The notes: generated from the letters alone by a model not told the origin. Positions 1 through 6,881 are shown, counted from the stretch's first letter. The stretch: 7,355 nucleotides of DNA from Akkermansiaceae bacterium (GCA_029288115.1 JARFPV010000424.1:1-7355), one strand, 5' to 3'. Numbers and translations are program-made.

Positions 1-163
1 CGTCAGTCACGCGCACATGGCAGGTGGCACATGAACAGACTCCACCGCAGATGGCGTCAATACCGGTAACTCCATAATCCGTGGCCACTTCCATGAGTGT
101 GCCTTCGGCGTTTTCGATGGTAGTTTTTTCTCCGTCGGCAGTAATAAAGGTAACTTTGGGCAT
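1..163 (-). CDS. 2Fe-2S ferredoxin, adrenodoxin/putidaredoxin type (3' end beyond window)
   Basis: This is a small electron carrier that would pass single electrons between a reductase and a redox enzyme in the cytoplasm. The visible 54 residues start MPKVTFITADGEK, a typical first beta-strand of this fold. They reach the cluster-binding loop CGGVCSCATCHV at residues 39-50. Cys39, Cys45 and Cys48 have the C-x5-C-x2-C spacing of vertebrate-type 2Fe-2S ferredoxins. The fourth ligand, expected some 35 residues later, lies outside the window. Cys43 is an extra cysteine within the loop. The CGG..SCATCHV wording resembles putidaredoxin-like proteins more than the Isc ferredoxin (CEKVCACTTCHC), so a partner such as a monooxygenase is possible, but none is visible. 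The ATG at 163 is the only sensible start; no Shine-Dalgarno motif precedes it. A plausible promoter lies just upstream. Confidence 0.93.
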   Translation of the reverse strand, partial: MPKVTFITADGEKTTIENAEGTLMEVATDYGVTGIDAICGGVCSCATCHVRVTD

Positions 164-182
164 AATGATTTTGGTTGCTGGG

Positions 183-229
183 TCTATTTGTATGAATCCT
201 CTAAGGAATGGCAATATAGAACAAATAGA
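183..229. repeat. 9-bp perfect inverted repeat over the ferredoxin promoter
   Basis: TCTATTTGT at 183-191 and ACAAATAGA at 221-229 are exact reverse complements separated by 29 nt. One arm overlaps the proposed -10 box and the other lies just upstream of the -35 box. This is the geometry of a paired operator or of a hairpin at the end of the acetyltransferase transcript. No U-tract follows on the minus strand, so an ordinary intrinsic terminator is unlikely. Confidence 0.45.
187..214 (-). promoter_or_regulatory. Putative sigma70-like promoter of the ferredoxin gene
   Basis: Read on the minus strand, TTGCCA (214-209) matches five of six bases of the -35 consensus. It is followed after 16 nt by TACAAA (192-187), four of six for the -10 box. 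Transcription would begin near 180, giving a leader of about 17 nt before the ferredoxin ATG at 163. This is pattern matching only, and sigma70 consensus boxes may not be ideal for this lineage. Confidence 0.35.
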
Positions 230-252
230 GAGGGCGAATTTTTTTTCGTAAA

Positions 253-1161
253 CTACCCGGTTTCCGGCATGAACGTGGGCATGATGATTCCGGAGTTTGT
301 TGATGACTCACCATGGACTTGGGAAACATGGAGCTCAAGGTTTCGGGCGCCCAAGTGATACAAGGCGGCCACAAGGTACTTCTGGCTGGCAGGCACGAGG
401 AATACCGGACGAGCATCGGGATTGGCATGATGATGGGCGCAGATGAGAGCCAGAGAGTCTTGCCAAGTGGTGCATACCCCAGGTCCTAACATCTTGCTTG
501 CTGGATGATTCACTGCGTTTAGGAAACCGGTGATCTGCCCGTCCTTTTCGATGACAAGGCACCGCCAGATCTTGCGTTGGTTCTCGATGAAATACCGGTA
601 ATCTTTTTCCCGCCGGATACCACACAATCTCATTTCGAGGTCTGCCATGGCAGTGGCGTCTTTCGGAGTGGCCTGTCTGATCGTAGTTGTCGGTTTAGGA
701 AGATTATCGGCGCTCCATTCTTCAGGAAACTGCATGTCCTGATACAGTTCCTGCGGAGTGAACCCCGCTTTGGTGTAGAGCGAGTAGGAATCCAGATTCA
801 TCGCACTGGATACGAGCCGGACGGGTTTGTCATCAGCACGGTGGATGATCTCGGAAAGCAGTTTGCGCGCCACGCCAAGTCCCGCTGCCTCAGGGTGCGT
901 ATTCATAATGCCGAGCGAGACATGCGTTTCACGTGGATGATAAAAACAGCTGCCGATGATTCTATCATCATCTGAGACCGCGACCAAACAGCATCCCGGA
1001 TCGAGATCCTCGTAGACATCGGTGAAGAGTCGGCAGGCGAGTGGGTTACCGGGCTCAAAAATGTCGTGTCCCCGGTTTTGTTGGTACCAGTGATTGGTGC
1101 CCAGGTGGATGAGGGACGCAATCTCATCGAATTCATCTGGCTGAGCTGGGCGGATGGTCAT
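253..1161 (-). CDS. Tandem GNAT-family N-acetyltransferase
   Basis: This 302-residue protein should transfer an acetyl group from acetyl-CoA to an amine; the acceptor cannot be told from sequence. Residues 1-145 form a full GNAT domain: the start TIRPAQPDEFDEIASLI is the usual first strand and helix, and motif A at 86-102 contains EAAGLGVARKLL, a variant of the (R/Q)xxGxG/A pyrophosphate loop. NLDSYSLYTKAGF at 122-134 is the motif-B helix and following turn. A second GNAT-like half starts at ITGF-type strands after TTTIRQATPKDA (about 158-169). It ends with a motif-B-like SQKYLVAALYHLGAR (259-273), but lacks a clear CoA-binding loop and is probably degenerate. The protein has no signal peptide, so it is cytoplasmic. 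It starts 56 nt after the DUF6807 stop on the same strand, so co-transcription is possible but not shown. Its ATG has no Shine-Dalgarno motif. Confidence 0.88.
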   Translation of the reverse strand: MTIRPAQPDEFDEIASLIHLGTNHWYQQNRGHDIFEPGNPLACRLFTDVYEDLDPGCCLVAVSDDDRIIGSCFYHPRETHVSLGIMNTHPEAAGLGVARKLLSEIIHRADDKPVRLVSSAMNLDSYSLYTKAGFTPQELYQDMQFPEEWSADNLPKPTTTIRQATPKDATAMADLEMRLCGIRREKDYRYFIENQRKIWRCLVIEKDGQITGFLNAVNHPASKMLGPGVCTTWQDSLALICAHHHANPDARPVFLVPASQKYLVAALYHLGARNLELHVSQVHGESSTNSGIIMPTFMPETG

Positions 1162-1217
1162 GATGGTATGTGATTGATTGCCTGGTGCTCTAGAAGCATG
1201 GCTTCGGGTGGCGCAGG

Positions 1218-2195
1218 TTATTTTTCGGACTTGGAATATGTCTTCCAGTGATGAGTGATCAATTTTGTATCGGCAGCTTTGGAGGTGACGAGGTAGCGGT
1301 ATCGGGAGACATATTTTTTGCCGGGGAGGATCTTGAATGGGCCATCCACCATCGGGGCGAAACAGAAGTATGGTTTGTTGGGATGGATGCGAACGTGTTG
1401 TGGAGCGCGAAAATTTGTGGGGCTACAAAAGACGGCTGCGGAGACCTCCTGTCCATCGATCTTACCGGTGAATGCGACCCAGTCTGGGCGGGTGTGGTTG
1501 CCTTTCCAACGGTCTTTCCCCTCGCTGGTTAGATACTGCAAGTCGCCGGGGCCGATGCTGTGGTCTCCCTTGTCCTTCACCCAGGCACGATTGCCTCGGA
1601 AAGCCATCCCGCCGTAGTGGTATTTTTCGAGGGTAAGCGGTTGGGGGGAAGCGCATTCCTGAGTGCTTTCGATATCGATCAGGAAATAGTCCGCCGGTGT
1701 CTGGTGAATGGTGACGGTCCAGATTTCGTGGAGCACATCGGTTCTCTTGTTACCAGAACCGACCGTGTAGGCATGTTTGACGCTGAACGAAACGAACTGC
1801 TTTTCCCGCTTCAGGTTGACCACTTCACGGAACTCGACTCTTCCAAGCTTTTTGGCCTGATTCCAGAAATCGACTTTTTTGCCGTCGTATGTAGCTTTGG
1901 TCCAGGCAAAGAAAAGCGCGTGCTGGTGGGCGTGATCAGCCGGGAAGTCGCCGGTGATTTCCTGTCCAGTGGGAGAGTAAACCGGATGGATGTAACCGCT
2001 CCGGCGGAAATGAGGTGCAATTCCCTCTGGCACAGGTTTTTCGGTCTTGATGTAGCTCAGCACGGGCTTGCCACGGAGGGTCACACGGATTTCATCACGG
2101 GTCTCAGTCAGTTTTAATTCATCTGCGTGAACCGCCTGCGCAATGAGGGAAGCACTAATAACTATCAGATACGTAATTTTTGTTAGATTCTTCAT
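1218..2195 (-). CDS. Secreted DUF6807 (Pfam 'PmoA') family protein
   Basis: This 325-residue protein matches my memory of the DUF6807 family, which pipelines often name 'methane oxygenase PmoA'. That name is misleading: nothing here resembles the membrane subunit of methane monooxygenase. The first 24 residues form a signal peptide (basic MKNLTK, hydrophobic core, cut after AVHA), so it is exported. A family hallmark is the histidine-rich stretch FPADHAHQHALFFAW, with Asp87, His88, His90 and His92, followed by VDFWNQ (108-113). Later conserved blocks are LEKYHYGGMAFRG (189-201) and HPNKPYFCFAPM (271-282). The clustered acidic and histidine residues could bind a metal or sugar; this is inference. 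The ATG is only 10 nt after the sulfatase stop, so the two are almost certainly one transcript. Similar genes often sit in PVC-group glycan-degradation clusters. The reaction is unknown to me. Confidence 0.87.
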   Translation of the reverse strand: MKNLTKITYLIVISASLIAQAVHADELKLTETRDEIRVTLRGKPVLSYIKTEKPVPEGIAPHFRRSGYIHPVYSPTGQEITGDFPADHAHQHALFFAWTKATYDGKKVDFWNQAKKLGRVEFREVVNLKREKQFVSFSVKHAYTVGSGNKRTDVLHEIWTVTIHQTPADYFLIDIESTQECASPQPLTLEKYHYGGMAFRGNRAWVKDKGDHSIGPGDLQYLTSEGKDRWKGNHTRPDWVAFTGKIDGQEVSAAVFCSPTNFRAPQHVRIHPNKPYFCFAPMVDGPFKILPGKKYVSRYRYLVTSKAADTKLITHHWKTYSKSEK

Positions 2196-2205
2196 GGTGT
2201 ATTGG

Positions 2206-3822
2206 TCAGAATTTCAAGACCTTGCGGGTCCACTTCTTCGGAGGGTGTTTTGGGTCGACGAAGGGCATGCGGTCAAATGCCGCCCCGTCACCTACGACGC
2301 GTGGGTCGCCCGTTTCCCGCAGGATGTCCATCATGCGTTTTGTTAGGCTTTGCAGGGCTTTGGCATACTGGGGATCGGTCGCGACATTCTTGAGCTGGTC
2401 CGGGTCGGATTTCAGATCGTACAGTTCGAACTCCGGACGGGCCGAAAAGGCATAGTCGAAGTGCTTTTTGTGAGACTCTTGATGAGTCATTAGGAAAACT
2501 TTGGTCGGGCTGGCATCCATGTCCGGGTATGCGAGGTAGTGATTCATGAGCAGGTCTTTTGGCAGGGCGTTGGGATCATAGACGACCCCCATGGGCAAGC
2601 GGTCCGGTTTGAAATTGCGGATAAGGAGGTAATCTGCCGTCCGCATGGCACGAGACGGGTAGGGTGCGCGATCACGCTGTGCCTGGCCCACGTGGCGCTC
2701 GCGCCCGATGATGACGTGATCCCGTGCCGGTTCCACCATGCCACTTTTTTCTGATGTCAGCACAGGCATCAAACTGTTTGCCAGCATGTGCTCCGGCGGC
2801 TTGATGCCGGCTGCTTCCAGAACCGTTGGCGCGATATCCATCAAGCTGACAAAGTCATCAACCTTACGGCTGGGTTTGATACGCTCCGGCCAGCATACCA
2901 GAAGAGACACCATCGATCCAAAATCGTGCAGGTTGCATTTCCCTCTGGGCATGCCGGGCATTCCGTGGTCGCCGGAAATGATCACTAGTGTGTTGTCGAG
3001 TTCGCCCCGGGATTCCAATTCATTGATCAACTCATTCACCATGGCATCCCACGCGAGTGCTTCGCCCAGGTAATCGGCAATGTCTTCCCGAACATCATGC
3101 ACATCAGGAAGAAACGCGGGGAGCTTGCCCTTCAAGCGATCAGGATCCAGTCCCCATATTTTTTTTCCTGAACCTCGCGTCCACTGCCGGTGTGAGTTGT
3201 GTGGGCCGAACCAGTAGAAGAATGGTTTGTCCTTGGGTTTCTTGTCGAGGAAGTTACGGAAATTGGACCGGACCATCGAGAATATCTCCTTCTTTCTTGC
3301 CTCGATGTCAGGGGCTGCGCAAACAGCCTGGGAGAAGTGGTTGATCGGTAGGGCATGAGTCCGGTCCACTAGGCTGGCTGGCTTGTTGGTTGTCTTTCCC
3401 CAGTGCATGACGTGGTAGCCATGTTGGACCAGAAGTCCTGAAAAACCTGGCAGTGATTTGTAGGGGTCCTTTGTCTTGCCATATTCCTGATGATGCAGGA
3501 ATGCATTGCTGCCACAGCGGTAGAATGGCATGCCGGTTGAAACCGAAGCACGGCACGGTTTGCAACTCGGCGCACTGACAAAGGCATGCTTGAACACCAC
3601 CCCGCTGCGTCCGATTTTATCCAATGCCGGAGTATGAATCACATCATTGAGCCCTGGCCTGCCCGCTTCCCGGTAGATGCTCGCGTAACGTCCCCAGTCG
3701 TCAGAGAAGCAGAACAAGATGTTAGGTCGGTCTGCAGCTGCTACAGGTGTTATCATCAAGACCCACGCAGCATGCGCCACCGCAATAGTGATTGATCGTT
3801 TCACTGACATGGAGCCAACCAT
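2206..3822 (-). CDS. Secreted type I (formylglycine-dependent) sulfatase
   Basis: This 538-residue enzyme should hydrolyse sulfate esters from a glycan or other organic sulfate outside the cytoplasm. The mature part begins DRPNILFCFSDDWGRY, with the metal-binding pair Asp41-Asp42. The nucleophile motif is CKPCRASVSTG at 87-97: Cys87, Pro89 and Arg91 fit C-x-P-x-R, so Cys87 should be converted to formylglycine by a maturase not seen here. Other active-site blocks are MHWGKTTNK (Lys143), GPHNSH (207-211), and SGDHGMPGMPRGK (Asp285, His286, Lys295). The C-terminus has the usual FELYDLKSDPDQLKNVA. Length is normal for the family. A signal peptide ends after PVAAA (residue 30). The ATG at 3810 (MSVKRSITIA) gives a more typical signal peptide than the one at 3822; neither has a Shine-Dalgarno motif. 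The substrate and exact S1 subfamily cannot be assigned from sequence alone. Confidence 0.95.
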   Translation of the reverse strand: MVGSMSVKRSITIAVAHAAWVLMITPVAAADRPNILFCFSDDWGRYASIYREAGRPGLNDVIHTPALDKIGRSGVVFKHAFVSAPSCKPCRASVSTGMPFYRCGSNAFLHHQEYGKTKDPYKSLPGFSGLLVQHGYHVMHWGKTTNKPASLVDRTHALPINHFSQAVCAAPDIEARKKEIFSMVRSNFRNFLDKKPKDKPFFYWFGPHNSHRQWTRGSGKKIWGLDPDRLKGKLPAFLPDVHDVREDIADYLGEALAWDAMVNELINELESRGELDNTLVIISGDHGMPGMPRGKCNLHDFGSMVSLLVCWPERIKPSRKVDDFVSLMDIAPTVLEAAGIKPPEHMLANSLMPVLTSEKSGMVEPARDHVIIGRERHVGQAQRDRAPYPSRAMRTADYLLIRNFKPDRLPMGVVYDPNALPKDLLMNHYLAYPDMDASPTKVFLMTHQESHKKHFDYAFSARPEFELYDLKSDPDQLKNVATDPQYAKALQSLTKRMMDILRETGDPRVVGDGAAFDRMPFVDPKHPPKKWTRKVLKF

Positions 3823-3842
3823 GTCTGATCGGTATCAAATAG

Positions 3843-3904
3843 GAATCATTTTTTGAGTGTTCTCCAGCCGCCACACAGAGACCTGATATTGGAGAAAATG
3901 ATTC
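3843..3904. repeat. Bipartite inverted repeat in the cytochrome-sulfatase gap
   Basis: GAATCATTTT (3843-3852) and AAAATGATTC (3895-3904) are exact 10-bp reverse complements. Inside them TTCTCCA (3860-3866) and TGGAGAA (3890-3896) pair as a second 7-bp arm. A single fold would use 8 outer and 7 inner base pairs, with a 9-nt bulge on one side and a 23-nt loop. The element fills most of the 88-nt gap before the sulfatase start. No U-tract follows it on the minus strand, so an RNA structure for processing, attenuation or stability, or an operator, fits better than a simple terminator. Confidence 0.6.
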
Positions 3905-3910
3905 TCGGGA

Positions 3911-6511
3911 TTATTTCAGTGACTGAATATAGAGGATCAGCGATTCGATCTGGTCTTCCCGTAGCACGCCGAGGTAGGATGCCATGCCGACACCGGTTTT
4001 TCGGGTCTCAAATCCCTTGGTGATCCGGCGTGATGGATCGATAATCGACTCGCGCAGGTAAACTGCATCGGCTTTGTTGATCGTGGTGCCGTCAGTGAAT
4101 TCGCGTTTTGACCCGAAGAGCCCTCGCCACGATGGGCCGACGACCAGGCTGGGTTCCTCGGCGACTTTTTTCGAACCGTCCACGCTGTGACAGGCTACGC
4201 AGCCGTAAGTGGTGGCAATCTTGCGTCCTCTCTCTGCCATAGGCTTGGGAAACTTACGACCCGCAGTCGTAGCACGTGGTTTGAGGTTTACTGTACGTTC
4301 CTTGAATCCGAGCGCCTGTAGTTCGGCGGGTTTCAGCCGGTGGGCGGTAAGATACGCCGATGAAACCTGATCCGGTGCGACGCGATAGGTGACGCGCAGG
4401 CTGTGCACTGGTTTCATGTCAGGGATACCGAGAAAGACAGACTGGCGGTCTTTCGATAGGTAAATGCTGGAAAGGCCGAGCAGTTCCTGTCCGGGTTTGC
4501 CATCCAGATTGAAGTGACCCGACCCATACTTAATCGTGCGCTTATAGTTCCAGCAGTCCACTGTGTAGTTGGTAAAATTTTTCGCCAAACTGGTATCGAG
4601 TTGATGGTCGAAACGCAGCAGGATGCCTTCTTTAAAGGCACGGATTTCACGGGGGACCCATGAGCGCTGCTCCGTAGGCCGGACCCGGTAGAGCCCCTGG
4701 ATTTCCTTGCCGACCGTACCCCATAGATTGAAGCCGCCGACGTAGAGTAATTGGTCGACCGGGTTGACCCGTCCACCCAACAAACCGGTAGGCAGGCCTT
4801 CCATCAGTGGTACAACGGCTCCTTGGTCTTGATCGTTTCCAAGGTAAATCTTGAACAGGGCGGGCCGGTTGTAACCAATATGAATCAGGGAGTCATTGAT
4901 CGGCCCCATCTGTGACTTGCGTAGCCAGACTTGTCTGGCGCCGGATTGGTTGACGAAATGAGGGAGCCAAAGCGGCGGTTCCTCAATCTTTTTACCTGTG
5001 TTGGCTTTCGGGCCGAGGAAGGTGGGCTGGAATCCATAGTATTTCCCGGGTTGAATCACGTGGAGTGGGGTAGCGGGAACCCAGTGGCCTTGTTGGTCAC
5101 TTGCGGTGAGCAGTCCGGTATCCGGATCGACCCCTAGGAATGGTTGTCGCAGACCGGTTGCGATCACCTCGAGCTTTTTGCCATCGGGTGAGATTTCCAG
5201 TATGGTGCCATTGTACTTGCCCCGCGTGGTGCCAACCTGGCCGCCCTTGGCGAGATAGTATCCGCCGCCGGGTTTGAGCTCGAGACTCATGGCGAACTCG
5301 CGTGTTTCGGCAGTCTGTGCGGCGAGATTGGAAAGGCATTGGTAAAGGTCGGCTTCTCCATTATTGTCGCGGTCGATGAGTTTCGTCAGGCCGTTGCGAT
5401 CAAATATAATGATGTATCCGTCTTCGATCCTCAGTCCCATGGGCTCGTGGAGTCCAGATGCATATCGCTGCCAGCGGATCTGCTTGCGTCCATGGCCGAC
5501 CCCATCGGCAATCCATACATCACCATCGAAGGTGACCATGGCAAGACGACCGTCCGGGAAAAAATCGAAATCAGATGGTCGCACGTTCCGCTTCCATGGA
5601 TTGGGAAGTGGCAACGGGATATTTTCGGCGACTAGTCCATGGCTCTGTATCAGTGGAACATCTTCAGCGAATTTGATCGGTAACGTGTCTTGCCATATTT
5701 TAGCGGCTGGCGTGGAGTCAAATTTGCCCGACTTGACCCGCTTTGTGGAGATAGTTTTCTCCGTGCAGTGATAGCTAATCTCCAGGATTTGGAGCGCATC
5801 TGACGCTGCTAGCGTGCTGCTTTCTTTTCCCGTTCTGATTGAGATCGGTTTGCTGTGGGGTGCTACCTGGATCAGCCGGACGACAGTGAGATTTCCGTCC
5901 TTATGGGATATCGACAAGCGCTCTTCGATTTTTGTTCCTCCGACTTCGTAAAGCAAAGTGAGGCCATCCCGGTCGAGGCGTAGACCGCCCCACCGTCCTT
6001 GCTCGGCAGGGAGTGGTCCCAGCCCAAGCTCTTCCACATCGATGGATCTGGATCTGGGATCCTTGAAGTTGGCAGACTTTCCAGACTGAATTCCCGGGCC
6101 GAGAGGAGTAGCGAACAGAGGTGTGCCGATGGGTGTGGGCAGCTTTTTCTGACCACTGGGGGACTTGCGGTGCGGTTGGCGGTACGATCCCGGTGCCATC
6201 CCGTTCATGGTGAGATAATTACCCGGTGCTTCCTCCTGCCAGATCAGCGCAACACGTAGCAAGTCAGGGTCAAAACACACGTGAATGCCGTGCCGAAGAT
6301 TCAGGATGATGCCTCGTGGCGTGAGGTTATCCTTAGGCCAGTCAACTCCGAGTTTGCGTGCATCAAGCGTTTGGCCAAAGAAAGGTAGGCCGTTGTCGGC
6401 ATACGCGCCATAGGGTGATTTGAGAGCAGTGTGCTTGAGATCCTGCGCGTGGGTAGAGCCGAAAATGAGGGCAACCAGAATAGGCAGCAGGTTATGGCAG
6501 AGGCATTTCAT
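3911..6511 (-). CDS. Secreted DUF6797 / beta-propeller / cytochrome c fusion protein
   Basis: This is a large exported redox protein of a type expanded in Planctomycetes and Verrucomicrobia. I chose the ATG at 6511 (866 residues): it opens a clear signal peptide, MKCLCHNLLPILVALIFGSTHAQ. The longer frame to 6622 needs a TTG start and would place 37 polar residues before it. In mature order there is a DUF6797-like region (YGAYADNGLPFFGQ to about residue 285), then a six-bladed-propeller-like part related to sorbosone/glucose dehydrogenases (about 300-610; landmarks RPSDFDFFPDGRLAM, IFDRNGLTKLIDRDNNGEAD, GKYYGFQP). A beta-rich linker and a C-terminal cytochrome c domain follow. That domain has the haem motif CVACH (Cys771, Cys774, His775) and a probable axial Met843 in GVGMASYLGVL. 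It probably oxidises a carbohydrate-type substrate and transfers electrons to the periplasmic chain; the substrate is unknown and no catalytic residues can be assigned confidently. Confidence 0.9.
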   Translation of the reverse strand: MKCLCHNLLPILVALIFGSTHAQDLKHTALKSPYGAYADNGLPFFGQTLDARKLGVDWPKDNLTPRGIILNLRHGIHVCFDPDLLRVALIWQEEAPGNYLTMNGMAPGSYRQPHRKSPSGQKKLPTPIGTPLFATPLGPGIQSGKSANFKDPRSRSIDVEELGLGPLPAEQGRWGGLRLDRDGLTLLYEVGGTKIEERLSISHKDGNLTVVRLIQVAPHSKPISIRTGKESSTLAASDALQILEISYHCTEKTISTKRVKSGKFDSTPAAKIWQDTLPIKFAEDVPLIQSHGLVAENIPLPLPNPWKRNVRPSDFDFFPDGRLAMVTFDGDVWIADGVGHGRKQIRWQRYASGLHEPMGLRIEDGYIIIFDRNGLTKLIDRDNNGEADLYQCLSNLAAQTAETREFAMSLELKPGGGYYLAKGGQVGTTRGKYNGTILEISPDGKKLEVIATGLRQPFLGVDPDTGLLTASDQQGHWVPATPLHVIQPGKYYGFQPTFLGPKANTGKKIEEPPLWLPHFVNQSGARQVWLRKSQMGPINDSLIHIGYNRPALFKIYLGNDQDQGAVVPLMEGLPTGLLGGRVNPVDQLLYVGGFNLWGTVGKEIQGLYRVRPTEQRSWVPREIRAFKEGILLRFDHQLDTSLAKNFTNYTVDCWNYKRTIKYGSGHFNLDGKPGQELLGLSSIYLSKDRQSVFLGIPDMKPVHSLRVTYRVAPDQVSSAYLTAHRLKPAELQALGFKERTVNLKPRATTAGRKFPKPMAERGRKIATTYGCVACHSVDGSKKVAEEPSLVVGPSWRGLFGSKREFTDGTTINKADAVYLRESIIDPSRRITKGFETRKTGVGMASYLGVLREDQIESLILYIQSLK

Positions 6512-6595
6512 GTTCGGTGACGACGCTACCCATCGACCAATCCTCTGCAAAGCAAAATGCCAGTGAACAAGGCCACGAATCAGCCGTCGCTCAGT

Positions 6596-6608
6596 CTCCT
6601 GCGGAGCC
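6596..6608. repeat. Direct repeat, left copy (CTCCTGCGGAGCC)
   Basis: The 13 bases CTCCTGCGGAGCC recur exactly at 7001-7013, on the other side of the GIY-YIG gene. Similarity continues more weakly to both sides (AGG on the right after a 1-nt gap, TCG on the left). The core CTCC-TGC-GGAG is itself a small hairpin. This copy lies between the GIY-YIG stop and the signal-peptide start of the cytochrome protein. Confidence 0.6.
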
Positions 6609-6618
6609 AGGGGGATTT

Positions 6619-6834
6619 TCAATCGAAATGCCTTTTGGCGAATGTCCGGCCTGAACCCGACTTCAGATAGAGTTCAAACCTGTGGGCTATGACCTTGGAG
6701 AGAAAAGCAAAGTAGCTCTTGAGAATCCATGGTGCATACTTGGCGCTGTGTTTGCATTTCCTCGCGTTGTGCTCCGCAAGTCGTCGCTTGAGATTGTCGG
6801 TTGATCCAACATAATGACGAGCAGGATTATCCAC
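6619..6834 (-). CDS. GIY-YIG endonuclease domain protein, probably broken at its start
   Basis: This small protein belongs to the stand-alone GIY-YIG (UvrC-N-like) nuclease family, whose usual members are about 80-95 residues. From the GTG at 6834 it reads 71 residues. The YIG motif is HYVGSTDNLKRRLAEHN, with the catalytic-type Arg in KRR, and the C-terminal block RFELYLKSGSGRTFAKR carries the conserved Glu. The first motif is missing from this frame but present upstream: codons 6855-6835 spell YTYILQR, the GIY strand with its Tyr. They are preceded in frame by TAA (6858-6856) and then ATG (6861-6859). The ancestral gene therefore almost certainly began at 6861 as M-x-YTYILQ, and codon 2 is now a stop. 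Restarting at GTG would lose the first strand and its Tyr, so an active nuclease is doubtful. I would call it a likely pseudogene unless a sequencing error explains the stop. It lies just downstream of tmRNA on the same strand. Confidence 0.75.
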   Translation of the reverse strand: MDNPARHYVGSTDNLKRRLAEHNARKCKHSAKYAPWILKSYFAFLSKVIAHRFELYLKSGSGRTFAKRHFD

Positions 6835-6839
6835 ACGCT

Positions 6840-6859
6840 GTAATATATAAGTATATTAC
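6840..6859. repeat. Perfect AT-rich palindrome over the GIY-YIG start
   Basis: GTAATATA (6840-6847) and TATATTAC (6852-6859) pair perfectly over 8 bp with a 4-nt loop. The palindrome spans the last base of the original ATG, the in-frame TAA and the codons of the GIY strand. It could hide the start site in mRNA and may explain how the stop codon arose. Confidence 0.7.
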
Positions 6860-6881
6860 ATCAACACACACTGGTTTTAAG

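Noticed and set aside
237..250. Poly-T run near the GNAT stop as an intrinsic terminator
   Set aside because: On the minus strand it is an A-run, directly after the stop and without a strong preceding stem, so it has the wrong polarity for a U-tract.
577..975. Plus-strand open frame of 132 codons
   Set aside because: It is antisense to the GNAT gene, with no family resemblance or initiation context.
1181..1225. Terminator between DUF6807 and GNAT genes
   Set aside because: GAAGC-CAT-GCTTC (1193-1205) with flanking CCTG/CAGG arms can fold, but the T-rich run (TTATTTTT) lies on the plus-strand side, where no gene ends. On the minus strand no U-tract follows.
1560..2117. Plus-strand open frame of 185 codons
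   Set aside because: It lies wholly antisense to the DUF6807 gene, has no recognisable domain, and the minus frame has clear family motifs and a signal peptide.
1218..2195. Reading the DUF6807 protein as a methane monooxygenase subunit because of the 'PmoA' family name
   Set aside because: It is a soluble secreted protein with a single signal peptide and no multi-pass membrane segments, so it cannot be particulate methane monooxygenase.
5364..5771. Plus-strand open frame of 135 codons
   Set aside because: It is antisense to the propeller region of the cytochrome protein and low in recognisable features.
6512..6622. 37-residue N-terminal extension of the cytochrome-propeller protein overlapping the GIY-YIG stop
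   Set aside because: The start at 6622 is a TTG, the extension is polar and precedes a perfect signal peptide, and it reads through the 13-nt direct repeat. The ATG at 6511 is far more likely.
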